Assembly (NCBI GenBank): GCA_023241745.1
Contig: JALQCY010000002.1
Span: 310,001-374,000 of the forward strand
Direction of reading: 5' to 3'
Origin: Isoptericola peretonis
Lineage (GTDB): Bacteria > Actinomycetota > Actinomycetes > Actinomycetales > Cellulomonadaceae
DNA: 64,000 nucleotides
The position numbers and the translations under genes were made by a program. A model generated the notes under the pieces. The model saw only the letters and a program-made list of their open reading frames with translations, was not told the origin of the DNA and did no database searches. Positions 50,287 through 58,955 of the stretch are shown here, one piece after another (positions within the stretch are counted from its first letter, which is position 1; the number at the start of each line of letters is the position of its first letter).

Positions 50287-51012
50287 TTGTTCTACTGGGT
50301 GATGAAGAACGTGCTGGTGGGGCCGTGGCTCCGGCTGGCGTTCCGCCCCTGGACCAAGGGCGTCGAGAACATCCCGTCCTCGGGGCCGGCGATCCTGGCG
50401 AGCAACCACCTCGCCGTCATCGACTCGTTCGTGCTGCCGCTCGTGCTCGACCGGCAGGTGCAGTTCCTCGGCAAGTCCGACTACTTCACCGGCGGGGGGA
50501 TCCGCGGGCGGCTCGTGGCCGGGTTCATGCGCGGGGTCGGCACGATCCCCGTGGACCGGTCGGGGGGCAAGGCCAGCGAGGCGGCGCTGCGGACCGGCTT
50601 GCGGGTGCTGGACGAGGGCGACCTCTTCGGCATCTACCCCGAGGGCACGCGCAGCCCGGACGGTCGCCTGTACCGCGGCAAGACCGGCGTGGCGCGGCTC
50701 GCGCTCGAGTCGGGCGCCCCCGTGGTCCCGGTCGCGATGGTCGGCACGGACGTCGCCCAGCCGCTGGGCCGGTCCGTCCCCAAGCCGATGCCCATCGGCA
50801 TGGTGTTCGGCGAGCCGCTCGACTTCAGCCGCTACCGGGGCATGGAGAACGACCGGTTCGTGCTGCGGTCGGTGACCGACGAGATCATGTACGCGATCCT
50901 TCGCCTGTCCGACCAGGAGTACGTCGACGTGTACGCCGCGACCATGAAGGCCCGCCTCGCGGCCGCCGCCCAGCACCCCGAGCCGCCGCAGGACCCGCCC
51001 GCCGGCGTCTGA
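50287..51012 (+). CDS. 1-acylglycerol-3-phosphate acyltransferase (PlsC family)
   Basis: A 241-residue membrane-associated acyltransferase. Catalytic HX4D is in NHLAVIDS, the phosphate-binding block is YPEGTRSPDG, and VGTIPVDRSGG lies between. It probably acylates lysophosphatidic acid in phospholipid synthesis. The TTG start follows AGGAGG at 4 nt; downstream GTG and ATG codons (50299, 50302) are too far from it. It is the positional counterpart of Rv2182c. Confidence 0.92.
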   Translation: MFYWVMKNVLVGPWLRLAFRPWTKGVENIPSSGPAILASNHLAVIDSFVLPLVLDRQVQFLGKSDYFTGGGIRGRLVAGFMRGVGTIPVDRSGGKASEAALRTGLRVLDEGDLFGIYPEGTRSPDGRLYRGKTGVARLALESGAPVVPVAMVGTDVAQPLGRSVPKPMPIGMVFGEPLDFSRYRGMENDRFVLRSVTDEIMYAILRLSDQEYVDVYAATMKARLAAAAQHPEPPQDPPAGV

Positions 51013-51021
51013 GCCGGCCCT

Positions 51022-51057
51022 GGCGGCGGCCCGCGGGCCTCGGCCGGGGCCGCCGCC
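51022..51057. terminator. Hairpin between plsC and GNAT gene
   Basis: An 11-bp perfect stem (GGCGGCGGCCC at 51022-51032 with 51047-51057) between convergent genes. Confidence 0.7.
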
Positions 51058-51062
51058 GGAGA

Positions 51063-51629
51063 TCAGGCGACCGTCAGCGAGAGCCAGGCGTCCGGTGGCA
51101 GGTCCGGCCGCCCGGGGACCGGCCGGTGGTCGACGGCCCACGCGTCGCCCGCGACGTCGGTCGCGACACGCGGCCAGAACGCGGCGGCGGCCGCGTTGGC
51201 GTCCTGGTACGCGATCTCCCAGGCGCCCGGGACCTCCCCCAGCACGGCAGCCGCGACGTCCCGTCCCACGCCGCCGCGGCGTGCGGCGCGCACCACGAAG
51301 AACGCGGACAGCACGCGCACCGGCGCGTCGAGACCGCGGACCAGGGCGAACGCCACCGGGCTCCCGCCCTGCCCGTCCGCGGAGCCTGTCGTCGCGAGAT
51401 GGGCGCGCCACCGCGCCGGGGCGCCGTCGCCCCGGAGGTCGTCGAGCGCGGCGAGGAGGCGGTCGTCGCGGAACCGGCCGTCGGCCCGGGGGAGCTCGCC
51501 GGACACGGTCGACATGTCGTGTCGGAAGAGGAGCCAGAGCCGCTCGAGGACGTCGCGGTCGGCCCCGGACGCGCGGCGGACACAGAGGTCCTGCAGGGCC
51601 GGGGCGGTGGGTTCCTGAGGTGTCGTCAT
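51063..51629 (-). CDS. GNAT-family N-acetyltransferase
   Basis: A 188-residue GNAT protein. The acetyl-CoA loop is seen as VVRAARRGGVGRDVAAAVLG after a strand with LSAFFV, followed by WEIAYQDANAAAAAFW, a typical GNAT motif B. Substrate unknown. GGGAGG lies 9 nt before the ATG. It is divergent from the phosphofructokinase gene. Confidence 0.87.
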   Translation of the reverse strand: MTTPQEPTAPALQDLCVRRASGADRDVLERLWLLFRHDMSTVSGELPRADGRFRDDRLLAALDDLRGDGAPARWRAHLATTGSADGQGGSPVAFALVRGLDAPVRVLSAFFVVRAARRGGVGRDVAAAVLGEVPGAWEIAYQDANAAAAAFWPRVATDVAGDAWAVDHRPVPGRPDLPPDAWLSLTVA

Positions 51630-51752
51630 ACGCAAGAGCCTCCCGGCGCCGGGACGGCGGGGAGGCTCGACGACATCATCGCACGTGCCCGGGCCGGCGG
51701 GCACGCCCGGCCCGTCCGGTGGACGCCGGGGATGGCGGTCGCGTGCTGCTCT

Positions 51753-51758
51753 TAGGAT
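51753..51758 (+). promoter_or_regulatory. -10 box for the phosphofructokinase gene (TAGGAT)
   Basis: TAGGAT predicts a leader of about 35 nt with GAGAGG ahead of the ATG. Confidence 0.45.
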
Positions 51759-51798
51759 GGAACCGCTGTTCGTCCCCCACCGAGAGGTAGCCCCTGTC

Positions 51799-53025
51799 AT
51801 GTCGGTTCGTCGCGTGGCTCTCCTGACCGCCGGCGGCTTCGCGCCCTGCCTGTCCTCCGCCGTCGGCGGCCTCATCGAGCGGTACACGGAGCTCGACCCG
51901 TCGATCGAGATCATCGCCTACCAGTACGGCTACCACGGGCTCCTCACGGGGACGAAGATCGTGGTGGACTCCGAGGGTCGCAAGCAGGCGGGCATCCTGC
52001 ACCGCTTCGGCGGCTCGCCCATCGGCAACTCGCGCGTCAAGCTCACCAACGCGGCCGACTGCGTCAAGCGCGGTCTGGTCAAGGAGGGCGAGAACCCGCT
52101 CGAGGTCGCGGCCGAGCGGCTCAAGGCCGACGGCGTCGACGTGCTGCACACGATCGGCGGCGACGACACCAACACCACCGCCGCGGACCTCGCCGCCTAC
52201 CTGCACGACAACGGCTACGAGCTCACCGTGGTCGGGCTGCCCAAGACGATCGACAACGACGTGGTGCCGATCCGCCAGTCGCTCGGCGCCTGGACGGCGG
52301 CCGAGGAGGCGGCGGGCTTCGCGGCCAACGTCATCGGCGAGCACCGCTCGGGCCCGCGGATGCTCATCGTGCACGAGGTCATGGGCCGCCACTGCGGCTG
52401 GCTGACCGCCGCCGCCGCGAAGGAGTACCGCAAGTGGCTCGACGCCCAGGAGTGGGCGCCCGCCCTCGGCCTGACGCGCGAGCGCTGGGACGTGCACGCC
52501 GTCTTCCTGCCGGAGCTCGAGATCGACATCGACGCCGAGGCGGCCCGCCTGCGCGGCGTCATGGACGAGATCGGCAACGTCAACATCTTCCTGTCCGAGG
52601 GCGCGGGCATGAACGAGATCGTCGAGCAGCTCGAGGCCGCCGGCGAGGAGGTGCCCCGCGACCCGTTCGGGCACGTCAAGCTCGACACCATCAACCCGGG
52701 CCAGTGGTTCGCCAAGCAGTTCGCCGAGAAGCTGGGCGCCGAGAAGGTCATGGTGCAGAAGTCGGGCTACTACTCGCGCGCCGCCGCTGCGAACGCCGAG
52801 GACCTGCGCCTCATCAAGTCGATGACCGACCTCGCCGTCGAGTGCGCCCTGCGCGGCGAGGCCGGCGTCATCGGCCACGACGAGGAGGACGGCGACCGGC
52901 TCAAGGCGATCGCCTTCCCGCGCATCGCGGGCGGCAAGGCGTTCGACGTCTCGACGCCCTGGTTCGGCGAGATCCTCGAGGGCATCGGCCAGCCGCTGGT
53001 GCCCGCGAAGCCCGCCGCGCACTGA
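51799..53025 (+). CDS. Pyrophosphate-dependent phosphofructokinase
   Basis: A 408-residue group II phosphofructokinase that interconverts fructose 6-phosphate and fructose 1,6-bisphosphate. Two diagnostic positions point to PPi rather than ATP: the second Asp in GGDDTN (D122-D123, where ATP enzymes have Gly) and Lys in PKTIDND (K149, where ATP enzymes have Gly). Length also fits actinomycete PPi-PFKs. With PPi the reaction is reversible and can serve glycolysis and gluconeogenesis. aroG follows 49 bp later and may share the transcript. Confidence 0.9.
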   Translation: MSVRRVALLTAGGFAPCLSSAVGGLIERYTELDPSIEIIAYQYGYHGLLTGTKIVVDSEGRKQAGILHRFGGSPIGNSRVKLTNAADCVKRGLVKEGENPLEVAAERLKADGVDVLHTIGGDDTNTTAADLAAYLHDNGYELTVVGLPKTIDNDVVPIRQSLGAWTAAEEAAGFAANVIGEHRSGPRMLIVHEVMGRHCGWLTAAAAKEYRKWLDAQEWAPALGLTRERWDVHAVFLPELEIDIDAEAARLRGVMDEIGNVNIFLSEGAGMNEIVEQLEAAGEEVPRDPFGHVKLDTINPGQWFAKQFAEKLGAEKVMVQKSGYYSRAAAANAEDLRLIKSMTDLAVECALRGEAGVIGHDEEDGDRLKAIAFPRIAGGKAFDVSTPWFGEILEGIGQPLVPAKPAAH

Positions 53026-53074
53026 CGCCGCGCGACCGAGGCAGACCGAGCAGCCAGAGGCAGGAGCAGCCCGC

Positions 53075-54439
53075 ATGACCACCGCCGTCGACACCGTGGC
53101 GCCCGGGAGCGACCCCGAGGGCCTGGACCGGTTCCGGGCCCTCGAGGCGCGCCAGCAGCCCGTCTGGCCCGACGCCGAGACGCTCGCGGCGGTGGCGGGC
53201 CGGCTCTCGCAGGCCGCGCCGCTCGTGGTGCCGGCGGAGGCTCGTCTGCTCACGGAACGCCTCGCCGCCGCGGGCCGCGGCGAGGCGTTCCTGCTGCAGG
53301 GCGGGGACTGCGCGGAGACGTTCGCGGACGCGAACGCGACCCGCATCCGCAACAAGATCCGCACCATCCTGCAGATGGCCGTCGTCCTCACCCACGGGGC
53401 GAGCACGCCGGTCGTGAAGATGGGCCGGCTGGCGGGGCAGTACGCCAAGCCACGCTCGTCCGACGAGGAGACGCGCGACGGCGTGACGCTGCCCGCCTAC
53501 CGGGGCGACATGGTCAACGGGCACGAGTTCACCCACTCCTCGCGCACCCCGGACCCGCGGCGGCTCGAGCAGGCCTACCGGATCTCCGCCGCGACGGCGA
53601 ACGTGGTGCGTGCCTTCACGCAGGGCGGCCACGCCGACCTGCGCCGCGTGCACGAGTGGAACCGCGGGTTCATGCGGAACCCCGCGTACGCGCGGTACGA
53701 GCGCACCGCCTCGGAGATCGACCGCGCGATCCGGTTCATGGAGGCGTGCGGGGCCGACTTCGACGCCCTGCGCTCGGTGGAGTTCTACCTGAGCCACGAG
53801 GCGTTGATCCTCGACTACGAGCGTGCCCTCACCCGGGTCGACGCGGGGTCGGGGGAGGCGTACGCGACCTCCGCCCACTTCCTGTGGATCGGCGAGCGCA
53901 CGCGGCAGCTCGACGGGGCGCACGTCGAGTTCCTCTCGCGCGTCGCCAACCCGATCGGCGTCAAGCTCGGCCCGACGACGTCGCCCGACGACGCGCTCGC
54001 GCTCGCGGCGCGGCTCAACCCCGGCAACGCGCCGGGGCGCCTGACGTTCGTCGCCCGCATGGGCGCCCGGAAGGTGCGCGACGTGCTGCCCGAGGTGGTC
54101 GAGAAGGTCACCGCCGCGGGCGTGGCCGTCACCTGGGTGACCGACCCGATGCATGGCAACACCATCACGTCGGACAGCGGCTACAAGACGCGCCGGTTCT
54201 CGGACGTCCTCGACGAGGTCACCGGGTTCTTCGAGGTGCACCGCGCGCTGGGCACCGTGCCGGGCGGCCTGCACATGGAGCTCACGGGGGACGACGTCAC
54301 CGAGGTGCTCGGCGGCAGCGAGGAGATCGACGACGCCGGCCTGGCGCTGCGGTACGAGACCCTCGTGGACCCGCGGCTCAACCACCAGCAGTCGCTCGAG
54401 ATGGCGTTCCGCGTGGCGGAGATGCTCACGAGCTGGTGA
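53075..54439 (+). CDS. aroG: Class II 3-deoxy-7-phosphoheptulonate synthase
   Basis: First enzyme of the shikimate pathway, condensing PEP and erythrose 4-phosphate. The 454-residue length and motifs GGDCAETF, RIRNKIRTILQMAVVLT and WVTDPMHGNT mark a class II (plant/actinobacterial) enzyme with metal-binding Cys, His, Glu and Asp. AGGAG precedes the ATG. It corresponds to Rv2178c and, as there, lies next to pknL. Confidence 0.96.
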   Translation: MTTAVDTVAPGSDPEGLDRFRALEARQQPVWPDAETLAAVAGRLSQAAPLVVPAEARLLTERLAAAGRGEAFLLQGGDCAETFADANATRIRNKIRTILQMAVVLTHGASTPVVKMGRLAGQYAKPRSSDEETRDGVTLPAYRGDMVNGHEFTHSSRTPDPRRLEQAYRISAATANVVRAFTQGGHADLRRVHEWNRGFMRNPAYARYERTASEIDRAIRFMEACGADFDALRSVEFYLSHEALILDYERALTRVDAGSGEAYATSAHFLWIGERTRQLDGAHVEFLSRVANPIGVKLGPTTSPDDALALAARLNPGNAPGRLTFVARMGARKVRDVLPEVVEKVTAAGVAVTWVTDPMHGNTITSDSGYKTRRFSDVLDEVTGFFEVHRALGTVPGGLHMELTGDDVTEVLGGSEEIDDAGLALRYETLVDPRLNHQQSLEMAFRVAEMLTSW

Positions 54440-54448
54440 CGCGCCCGC

Positions 54449-56455
54449 TCACCAGACCGTCAGCGTGACGGTACTGCCCTTCGGCGCCTCGCCCGTGGTG
54501 TCCTGGAAGCGGACGGTGTCCAGCAGGCCGCCCAGGTAGGCGTTCTCCTTCACCTCGAAGCCGGCCTTCTCGAGGGCCTTGCGGGCCGGTTCGCTGCGCT
54601 TGCCGACGACGTTCGGCACCTCGACCAGCGGCGGCCCCTGCGAGATCGTCAGCGTCACGGTGTCCGTGCGGTGCGCGGTGGCACCCTGCTCCGGGTCCTG
54701 GGCCAGCACGTGCCCCTTCGGGACGTCCTCGGAGTACTCCGGGTCGCCCACCTTCACGACGAGCCCGAGGCCCTCGAGGTCGGCGACCGCCGCGTCCTTC
54801 TCCTTGCCCACCTCCTGCGGCACCTGGACCGGCGCGGGGCCGTCGGAGACGGTCAGCGTCACGACCGTGTCGTGACGCTGGCGGGACCCCTCGGCCACCG
54901 AGACGTCGAGCACCTCGCCGCGCGGGGCCTCGTCGTCGTGCGCGTCGGTCGGCTCGCCGACGCTGAACCCGGCGTCCTTCAGCGCGGCGGTGGCGTCCTT
55001 GCGGTCGGCGCCGACGAGCTCGCGGGGGACCGTGAGCATCTGCACCCCTCGTGAGACCACGAGCTCGACGGAGCCGTCGGTGCGCACGCGGTCGCCGGGC
55101 GCGGGCACGGTGGTCACGACGGACCCCTCGGGGACGTCGTCGTGGAACGCCCGGCTGGTGGTCGTGTCGAGCCCCGACCGCTCGAGGGTCGTGCGCGCGT
55201 CGTCCGCGGGCACGCCGGCCACGCCCGTCGGCACCGACGTCCACGCGCCGGGCCCGTCGGCGAACCACCACCACGTGCCGAGCCCTCCGCCGGCGAGCAC
55301 GAGCACGAGCGTCAAGGCCCAGGCGACAGCCCGCCGGCGCCGGGACGGCCGGCGGTAGACCTCGGTGGGCTGCTCGACGAGCAGATCGGTGGGCTGCGAC
55401 GGCGCGCTGGGGGAGACCTCCTGGAAGAACGCGGTGGGGATCTCGTCGACCGCGTCCGTGCCCTCCGCGACGTCGGTGCCCTCGGCGCCCCCGGCGAGAG
55501 CGCCCGGGGCGGCGGGACCCGCCGCCTCCGCCGCACGGGGGCCGGCCGGCTCGGCGCGCCGGGAGAGCACCTCCGGGTCGAGCGAGGCGCGGAGCGTCTC
55601 GACGGCCTCCAGCGCCACGCCCGCGTCGGCGGGACGCAGCGCCGGGTCACGGGCGGTGAACGTGCCGACCAGCGCGTCGAGGCCCCCGGGCAGCCAGTCC
55701 ACGCGGCCGGACGGCGCCGGAAGGTCCTCGTGCACGTGGTGGAAGGCGACCTGGATCGGTGTCTCGCCGGCGTAGGGGAGCGTCCCGGTGGCCAGCTCGT
55801 ACGCGAGCACCCCGACGGCGTAGACGTCGGTGCGCGCGTCGCAGCTGCCGCTGGTGATCACCTCGGGTGCGAGGTAGGCGACCGTGCCCAGCACCGTGCC
55901 GGTGGTGGTCGTGGTCACCTCGGTGACCGCCCGGGCGAGCCCGAAGTCGGCCACCTTCACCGCGGCGTCCGGGGCGACGTCGCCCTCGCCGTCGCCCACG
56001 ACCAGGACGTTCTCCGGCTTGACGTCCCGGTGCACCAGGCCCTTGCGGTGCGCGGCGGCGAGGGCGGCGAGCACCTGCGCGAGGACGTCCAGCGTGCGGC
56101 CCAGCGTGAGGGCGCCGGACGTGTGCAGCTCGCGCCGCAGGTTGGTGCCGGGCACGTACTCCATCGCGAGGTAGCTGGTGTCGCCGTCGACGCCCTGGTC
56201 GTAGACCGCCACCACGCCCGGGTGCGTGAGCCGGGCCGCCGCGCGGGCCTCCCGGCGGAAACGGGACACGAAGGCGGCGCCGTCGACGCCGTCCGCCAGG
56301 TGGGGGTGCATCACCTTGATCGCGACCTCGCGGTCCAGGCGGCGGTCCGTGGCGCGATAGACGGTGGCCATGCCCCCGCGCGCGACGCGCGCGACGATCT
56401 CGTACCGCCCGTCGACCAGGCGGCCGAGCAGCGGGTCGGTCGTCGCGATGGCCAC
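54449..56455 (-). CDS. pknL: PASTA Ser/Thr protein kinase, PknL type
   Basis: A 668-residue membrane kinase. The N-terminal kinase domain is complete: Gly-rich ARGGMATV, K47, HRDVKPEN (D144), DFG (170-172) and a Thr-rich activation loop TTTTTGTVLGT. A juxtamembrane linker, one membrane helix (about 374-394) and four extracytoplasmic PASTA repeats follow; these can bind muropeptides or lipid II. The GTG lies 6 nt from TACACT, so the mRNA is leaderless. Divergence from the Rv2175c-type gene identifies it as PknL rather than PknB. Confidence 0.92.
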   Translation of the reverse strand: MAIATTDPLLGRLVDGRYEIVARVARGGMATVYRATDRRLDREVAIKVMHPHLADGVDGAAFVSRFRREARAAARLTHPGVVAVYDQGVDGDTSYLAMEYVPGTNLRRELHTSGALTLGRTLDVLAQVLAALAAAHRKGLVHRDVKPENVLVVGDGEGDVAPDAAVKVADFGLARAVTEVTTTTTGTVLGTVAYLAPEVITSGSCDARTDVYAVGVLAYELATGTLPYAGETPIQVAFHHVHEDLPAPSGRVDWLPGGLDALVGTFTARDPALRPADAGVALEAVETLRASLDPEVLSRRAEPAGPRAAEAAGPAAPGALAGGAEGTDVAEGTDAVDEIPTAFFQEVSPSAPSQPTDLLVEQPTEVYRRPSRRRRAVAWALTLVLVLAGGGLGTWWWFADGPGAWTSVPTGVAGVPADDARTTLERSGLDTTTSRAFHDDVPEGSVVTTVPAPGDRVRTDGSVELVVSRGVQMLTVPRELVGADRKDATAALKDAGFSVGEPTDAHDDEAPRGEVLDVSVAEGSRQRHDTVVTLTVSDGPAPVQVPQEVGKEKDAAVADLEGLGLVVKVGDPEYSEDVPKGHVLAQDPEQGATAHRTDTVTLTISQGPPLVEVPNVVGKRSEPARKALEKAGFEVKENAYLGGLLDTVRFQDTTGEAPKGSTVTLTVW

Positions 56456-56461
56456 GCGACG

Positions 56462-56497
56462 AGTGTAGGGGCGGCCGGATCGGCAGGCCCGTAGGCT
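56462..56497. promoter_or_regulatory. Divergent leaderless promoters of pknL and its partner
   Basis: In a 48-bp gap the complement of 56462-56467 reads TACACT (6 nt from the pknL GTG) and 56492-56497 reads TAGGCT (6 nt from the GTG at 56504). Kinase and DNA-binding partner are thus expressed from one bidirectional region. Confidence 0.6.
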
Positions 56498-56503
56498 GGC
56501 CCG

Positions 56504-56911
56504 GTGAGTGAGACGACCGCGCCGGACCCCGGCAGCCGCACCGACGACCGCACCGCCCTCGAGTCCCTGGTGGACGAGTGGCTCACCCTGCCCGACGTCG
56601 CGGAGGTGCTCGGGACCGAGGTGAGCAAGGTGCGCGGGCTGGTCTCCGAGCGGACGCTCGTCGGGATCAAGCGCGGCGAGCGGAACACCTTCCAGGTCCC
56701 CGCCGCCTTCCTCGTCACCGACGACGGCGCGCCGCACGTGCTGAGCACGCTGCGGGGCACGATCCTGCTGCTGTCGGACGCCGCCATGGACGACGCCGCG
56801 ATCCTGCGCTGGCTGTTCGAGACCGAGCCGTCGATCGGCGGTGCTCCGATCCGGGAGCTGCGCGCCGGGCGTCGTGCCCAGGTGCGGCGGGTGGCCCAGG
56901 CCCTGCTCTGA
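56504..56911 (+). CDS. Rv2175c-family DNA-binding protein
   Basis: A 135-residue winged-HTH protein. LTLPDVAEVLGTEVSKVRGLVSERTLVG is the HTH and the C-terminal half (LRGTILLLSDAAMDDAAILRWLF) completes the fold. In M. tuberculosis Rv2175c is phosphorylated by PknL in its disordered N-terminus, which abolishes DNA binding; the Thr-rich N-terminus here (TTAPD, TDDRT) could play this role. Divergent from pknL. The stop codon lies in a tandem repeat. Confidence 0.9.
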   Translation: MSETTAPDPGSRTDDRTALESLVDEWLTLPDVAEVLGTEVSKVRGLVSERTLVGIKRGERNTFQVPAAFLVTDDGAPHVLSTLRGTILLLSDAAMDDAAILRWLFETEPSIGGAPIRELRAGRRAQVRRVAQALL

Positions 56912-56968
56912 CGGACGAGGCTCTGACGGACGAGGCTCGGACGGACGAGGCTCCGAGGGGCGAGGCGC
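56909..56968. repeat. 15-bp tandem repeat starting at a stop codon
   Basis: TGACGGACGAGGCTC occurs twice exactly (56909-56923, 56924-56938), once with one change (56939-56953), and a decayed fourth copy follows. The first TGA is the stop of the Rv2175c-type gene. It fills the gap to the polyprenyl synthase. Confidence 0.88.
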
Positions 56969-56980
56969 CGGCGGGCGGGC

Positions 56981-58087
56981 TCAGGCAGCCCGGTCCACGG
57001 CGGCGCGCGCGAGGTCCAGCAGGACGGTCCGGCCGGGCTCCTCGAGCCCGGCCGCGGCCAGCGCGTCGAGCGCCCCGTCCGCCAGGGCGTCGATGAGGGT
57101 CTCGACGCCGTCGAGGGCCCCCGAGCCGGCGATCACGCCGCGCAGCCGTTCGACGGTGGCGGCGTCCAGCTGCGGGTCGCCCAGCCGGGCGACGAGGAGG
57201 TCCCGGTCGGCCGGGCTCGCAGAGGCCATCGTGCGGGCCACCAGGACCGTGCGCTTGCCCTCGCGCAGGTCGTCGCCGGCGGGCTTGCCCGTCACGGACG
57301 GGTCGCCGAAGACGCCGAGCACGTCGTCGCGGAGCTGGAACGCCTCCCCGAGCGGCAGGCCGGCGGCGGAGACGGCCTCCACGCCGCCCGGCGCGGCCCC
57401 GGCGAGGAGCGCACCCAGGACGAGCGGGCGCTCCACCGAGTACCGCGCCGACTTGGCGCGCAGCACGGCTCGGGCACGCTCCTCGTCGGTCGCGGGGTCC
57501 TGCCCCCACGGCTCGGCCTGCACCAGCACGTCGAGGTACTGGCCGACGACGACCTCGGTCTGCATGGCGTCGAACAGGGCCCGCGCGGCCGTCGCCCGGT
57601 CGGCGGGCAGACCCGCGACGGCGCCGGCGATCTCCCGCTGGCAGGCCACCAGGCAGAGGTCGCCCAGCAGGATCGCGGCGGACACGCCGAACCGCGCCGC
57701 CGAGCCGGACCAGCCGGCGGCCGCGTGCCTGGCCTCGAAGGCGCGGTGCGCGGTGGGCTCCCCGCGGCGCGTGTCCGACGCGTCCATGACGTCGTCGTGC
57801 AGCAGGGCGGCGGCCTGGAACAGCTCGAGCGCCGCGCCCGCCCGCACGACGGCGTCCCGCTCGGGGCCCTCTGCGGCGCCGCCGTGCGCCCGGTACGACC
57901 AGTAGCAGAACGCCGCCCGGAGGCGCTTGCCGCCGCGCAGCAGGACGGCGGCCTGGTCGGTCAGCGCGGTGGCCCGTCCGCCGACGGCGCCGACCTCCCG
58001 CGCGAGCTCCGCGAGGTGCCGTTCGACCTGGGTGTCGACATCGTGACGGAGGTTCTCGAGGTCGACCAGGGTCGCTGCGGTGGGCAT
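56981..58087 (-). CDS. Polyprenyl diphosphate synthase (IdsA-like)
   Basis: A 368-residue trans-prenyltransferase that extends DMAPP with IPP. The first Asp-rich motif is DDVMD (98-102) and the second LRDDVLG near 253; GKRLR binds IPP. The residue two positions before the first motif region does not settle chain length, though GGPP-like products are likely. It corresponds to Rv2173 (idsA2) by position. Converges on the Rv2175c-type gene. Confidence 0.93.
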   Translation of the reverse strand: MPTAATLVDLENLRHDVDTQVERHLAELAREVGAVGGRATALTDQAAVLLRGGKRLRAAFCYWSYRAHGGAAEGPERDAVVRAGAALELFQAAALLHDDVMDASDTRRGEPTAHRAFEARHAAAGWSGSAARFGVSAAILLGDLCLVACQREIAGAVAGLPADRATAARALFDAMQTEVVVGQYLDVLVQAEPWGQDPATDEERARAVLRAKSARYSVERPLVLGALLAGAAPGGVEAVSAAGLPLGEAFQLRDDVLGVFGDPSVTGKPAGDDLREGKRTVLVARTMASASPADRDLLVARLGDPQLDAATVERLRGVIAGSGALDGVETLIDALADGALDALAAAGLEEPGRTVLLDLARAAVDRAA

Positions 58088-58129
58088 GCCGACAGCCTAA
58101 GCGGCTCGGCGACGCGGGCCGTCGAGCGG

Positions 58130-58777
58130 TCAGCCGGCGACGAGGGAGCCGCTCACCGACACGAGCCGGCGCTCGCCGTCGTCGAGGACGCCGAGGGTGA
58201 CCGACTCCATCACCGGGCCGGCGCCCTTCTTCCCCTTCGGCGTGGCCTCGCGGCCGAAGGTGGTCTGGGCGGTCAGCCCGGAGACGGTCGACGTCCCGGA
58301 CTCCTTGAAGCCTGCCTCGCGCAGCCGTTCGGCGAGCTGGTCGATGACCTCCTGGGTGCTGCGCGGGGTGCTCAGGTTGAGGGTCACGTCCGTCAGGGCG
58401 TCGTCGCGAGGGGTGGCCGAGCTGGCCAGCACCGTCGCGTCCTCCGGTGCGCCGAGCAGCTCGCGCGGGAAGCCGTCCGCGTAGGCGCCCACCGCCGTGC
58501 CGGGGTCGAAGGTGGGCAGCGGCGTACCGTCCGCGGGCTCACGGCCGGTCTGGCCGTCCTGGCCGCCGTCGCCACCGCGCACCCCGACGCCGGAGTCGTC
58601 GTGCCCCGTCGTGGTCGCGTCGCCGGGGGGAGCGTCGGTGCCGAGGACGCCGCAGCCGGTCAGCGCGAGCGTCGCGGCCAGGGTCGTGGCGAGCGACGCC
58701 GTCACCACGCCCCGGCCGCGCGCCCCGACCACGGCGGCGGTTCGGGGACCTCGACGGTCGCGGGGGAGCGTTCGCAC
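58130..58777 (-). CDS. Hypothetical lipoprotein
   Basis: A 215-residue lipoprotein with a basic N-terminus and lipobox LTGC (C42). The mature part begins with a Gly/Asp/Thr-rich linker and then a roughly 120-residue globular domain. No family recognised. The GTG is 7 nt from TACGGT, so translation is probably leaderless. It follows the IdsA-like gene's direction and lies upstream of it; they may be co-transcribed. Confidence 0.8.
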   Translation of the reverse strand: MRTLPRDRRGPRTAAVVGARGRGVVTASLATTLAATLALTGCGVLGTDAPPGDATTTGHDDSGVGVRGGDGGQDGQTGREPADGTPLPTFDPGTAVGAYADGFPRELLGAPEDATVLASSATPRDDALTDVTLNLSTPRSTQEVIDQLAERLREAGFKESGTSTVSGLTAQTTFGREATPKGKKGAGPVMESVTLGVLDDGERRLVSVSGSLVAG

Positions 58778-58784
58778 GGCGCCC

Positions 58785-58790
58785 ACCGTA
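58785..58790 (-). promoter_or_regulatory. Leaderless-type -10 box of the lipoprotein gene
   Basis: Complement reads TACGGT, 7 nt from the GTG at 58777. Confidence 0.5.
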
Positions 58791-58955
58791 GCGGCACGTC
58801 GGAGGGCGACGTGCCGCCGAGGGCCGGGTGCGCGCGACCATCTCGCGCGACGCCTTCCCGTGGCCGTTGCCGGGGAGCATGCCCCCAGCCGGGGTCCGTC
58901 CACAACCGGCCGCGGGACGCCCCCGACGACGCGCGGCGGGGGATGGAATCGCGTC

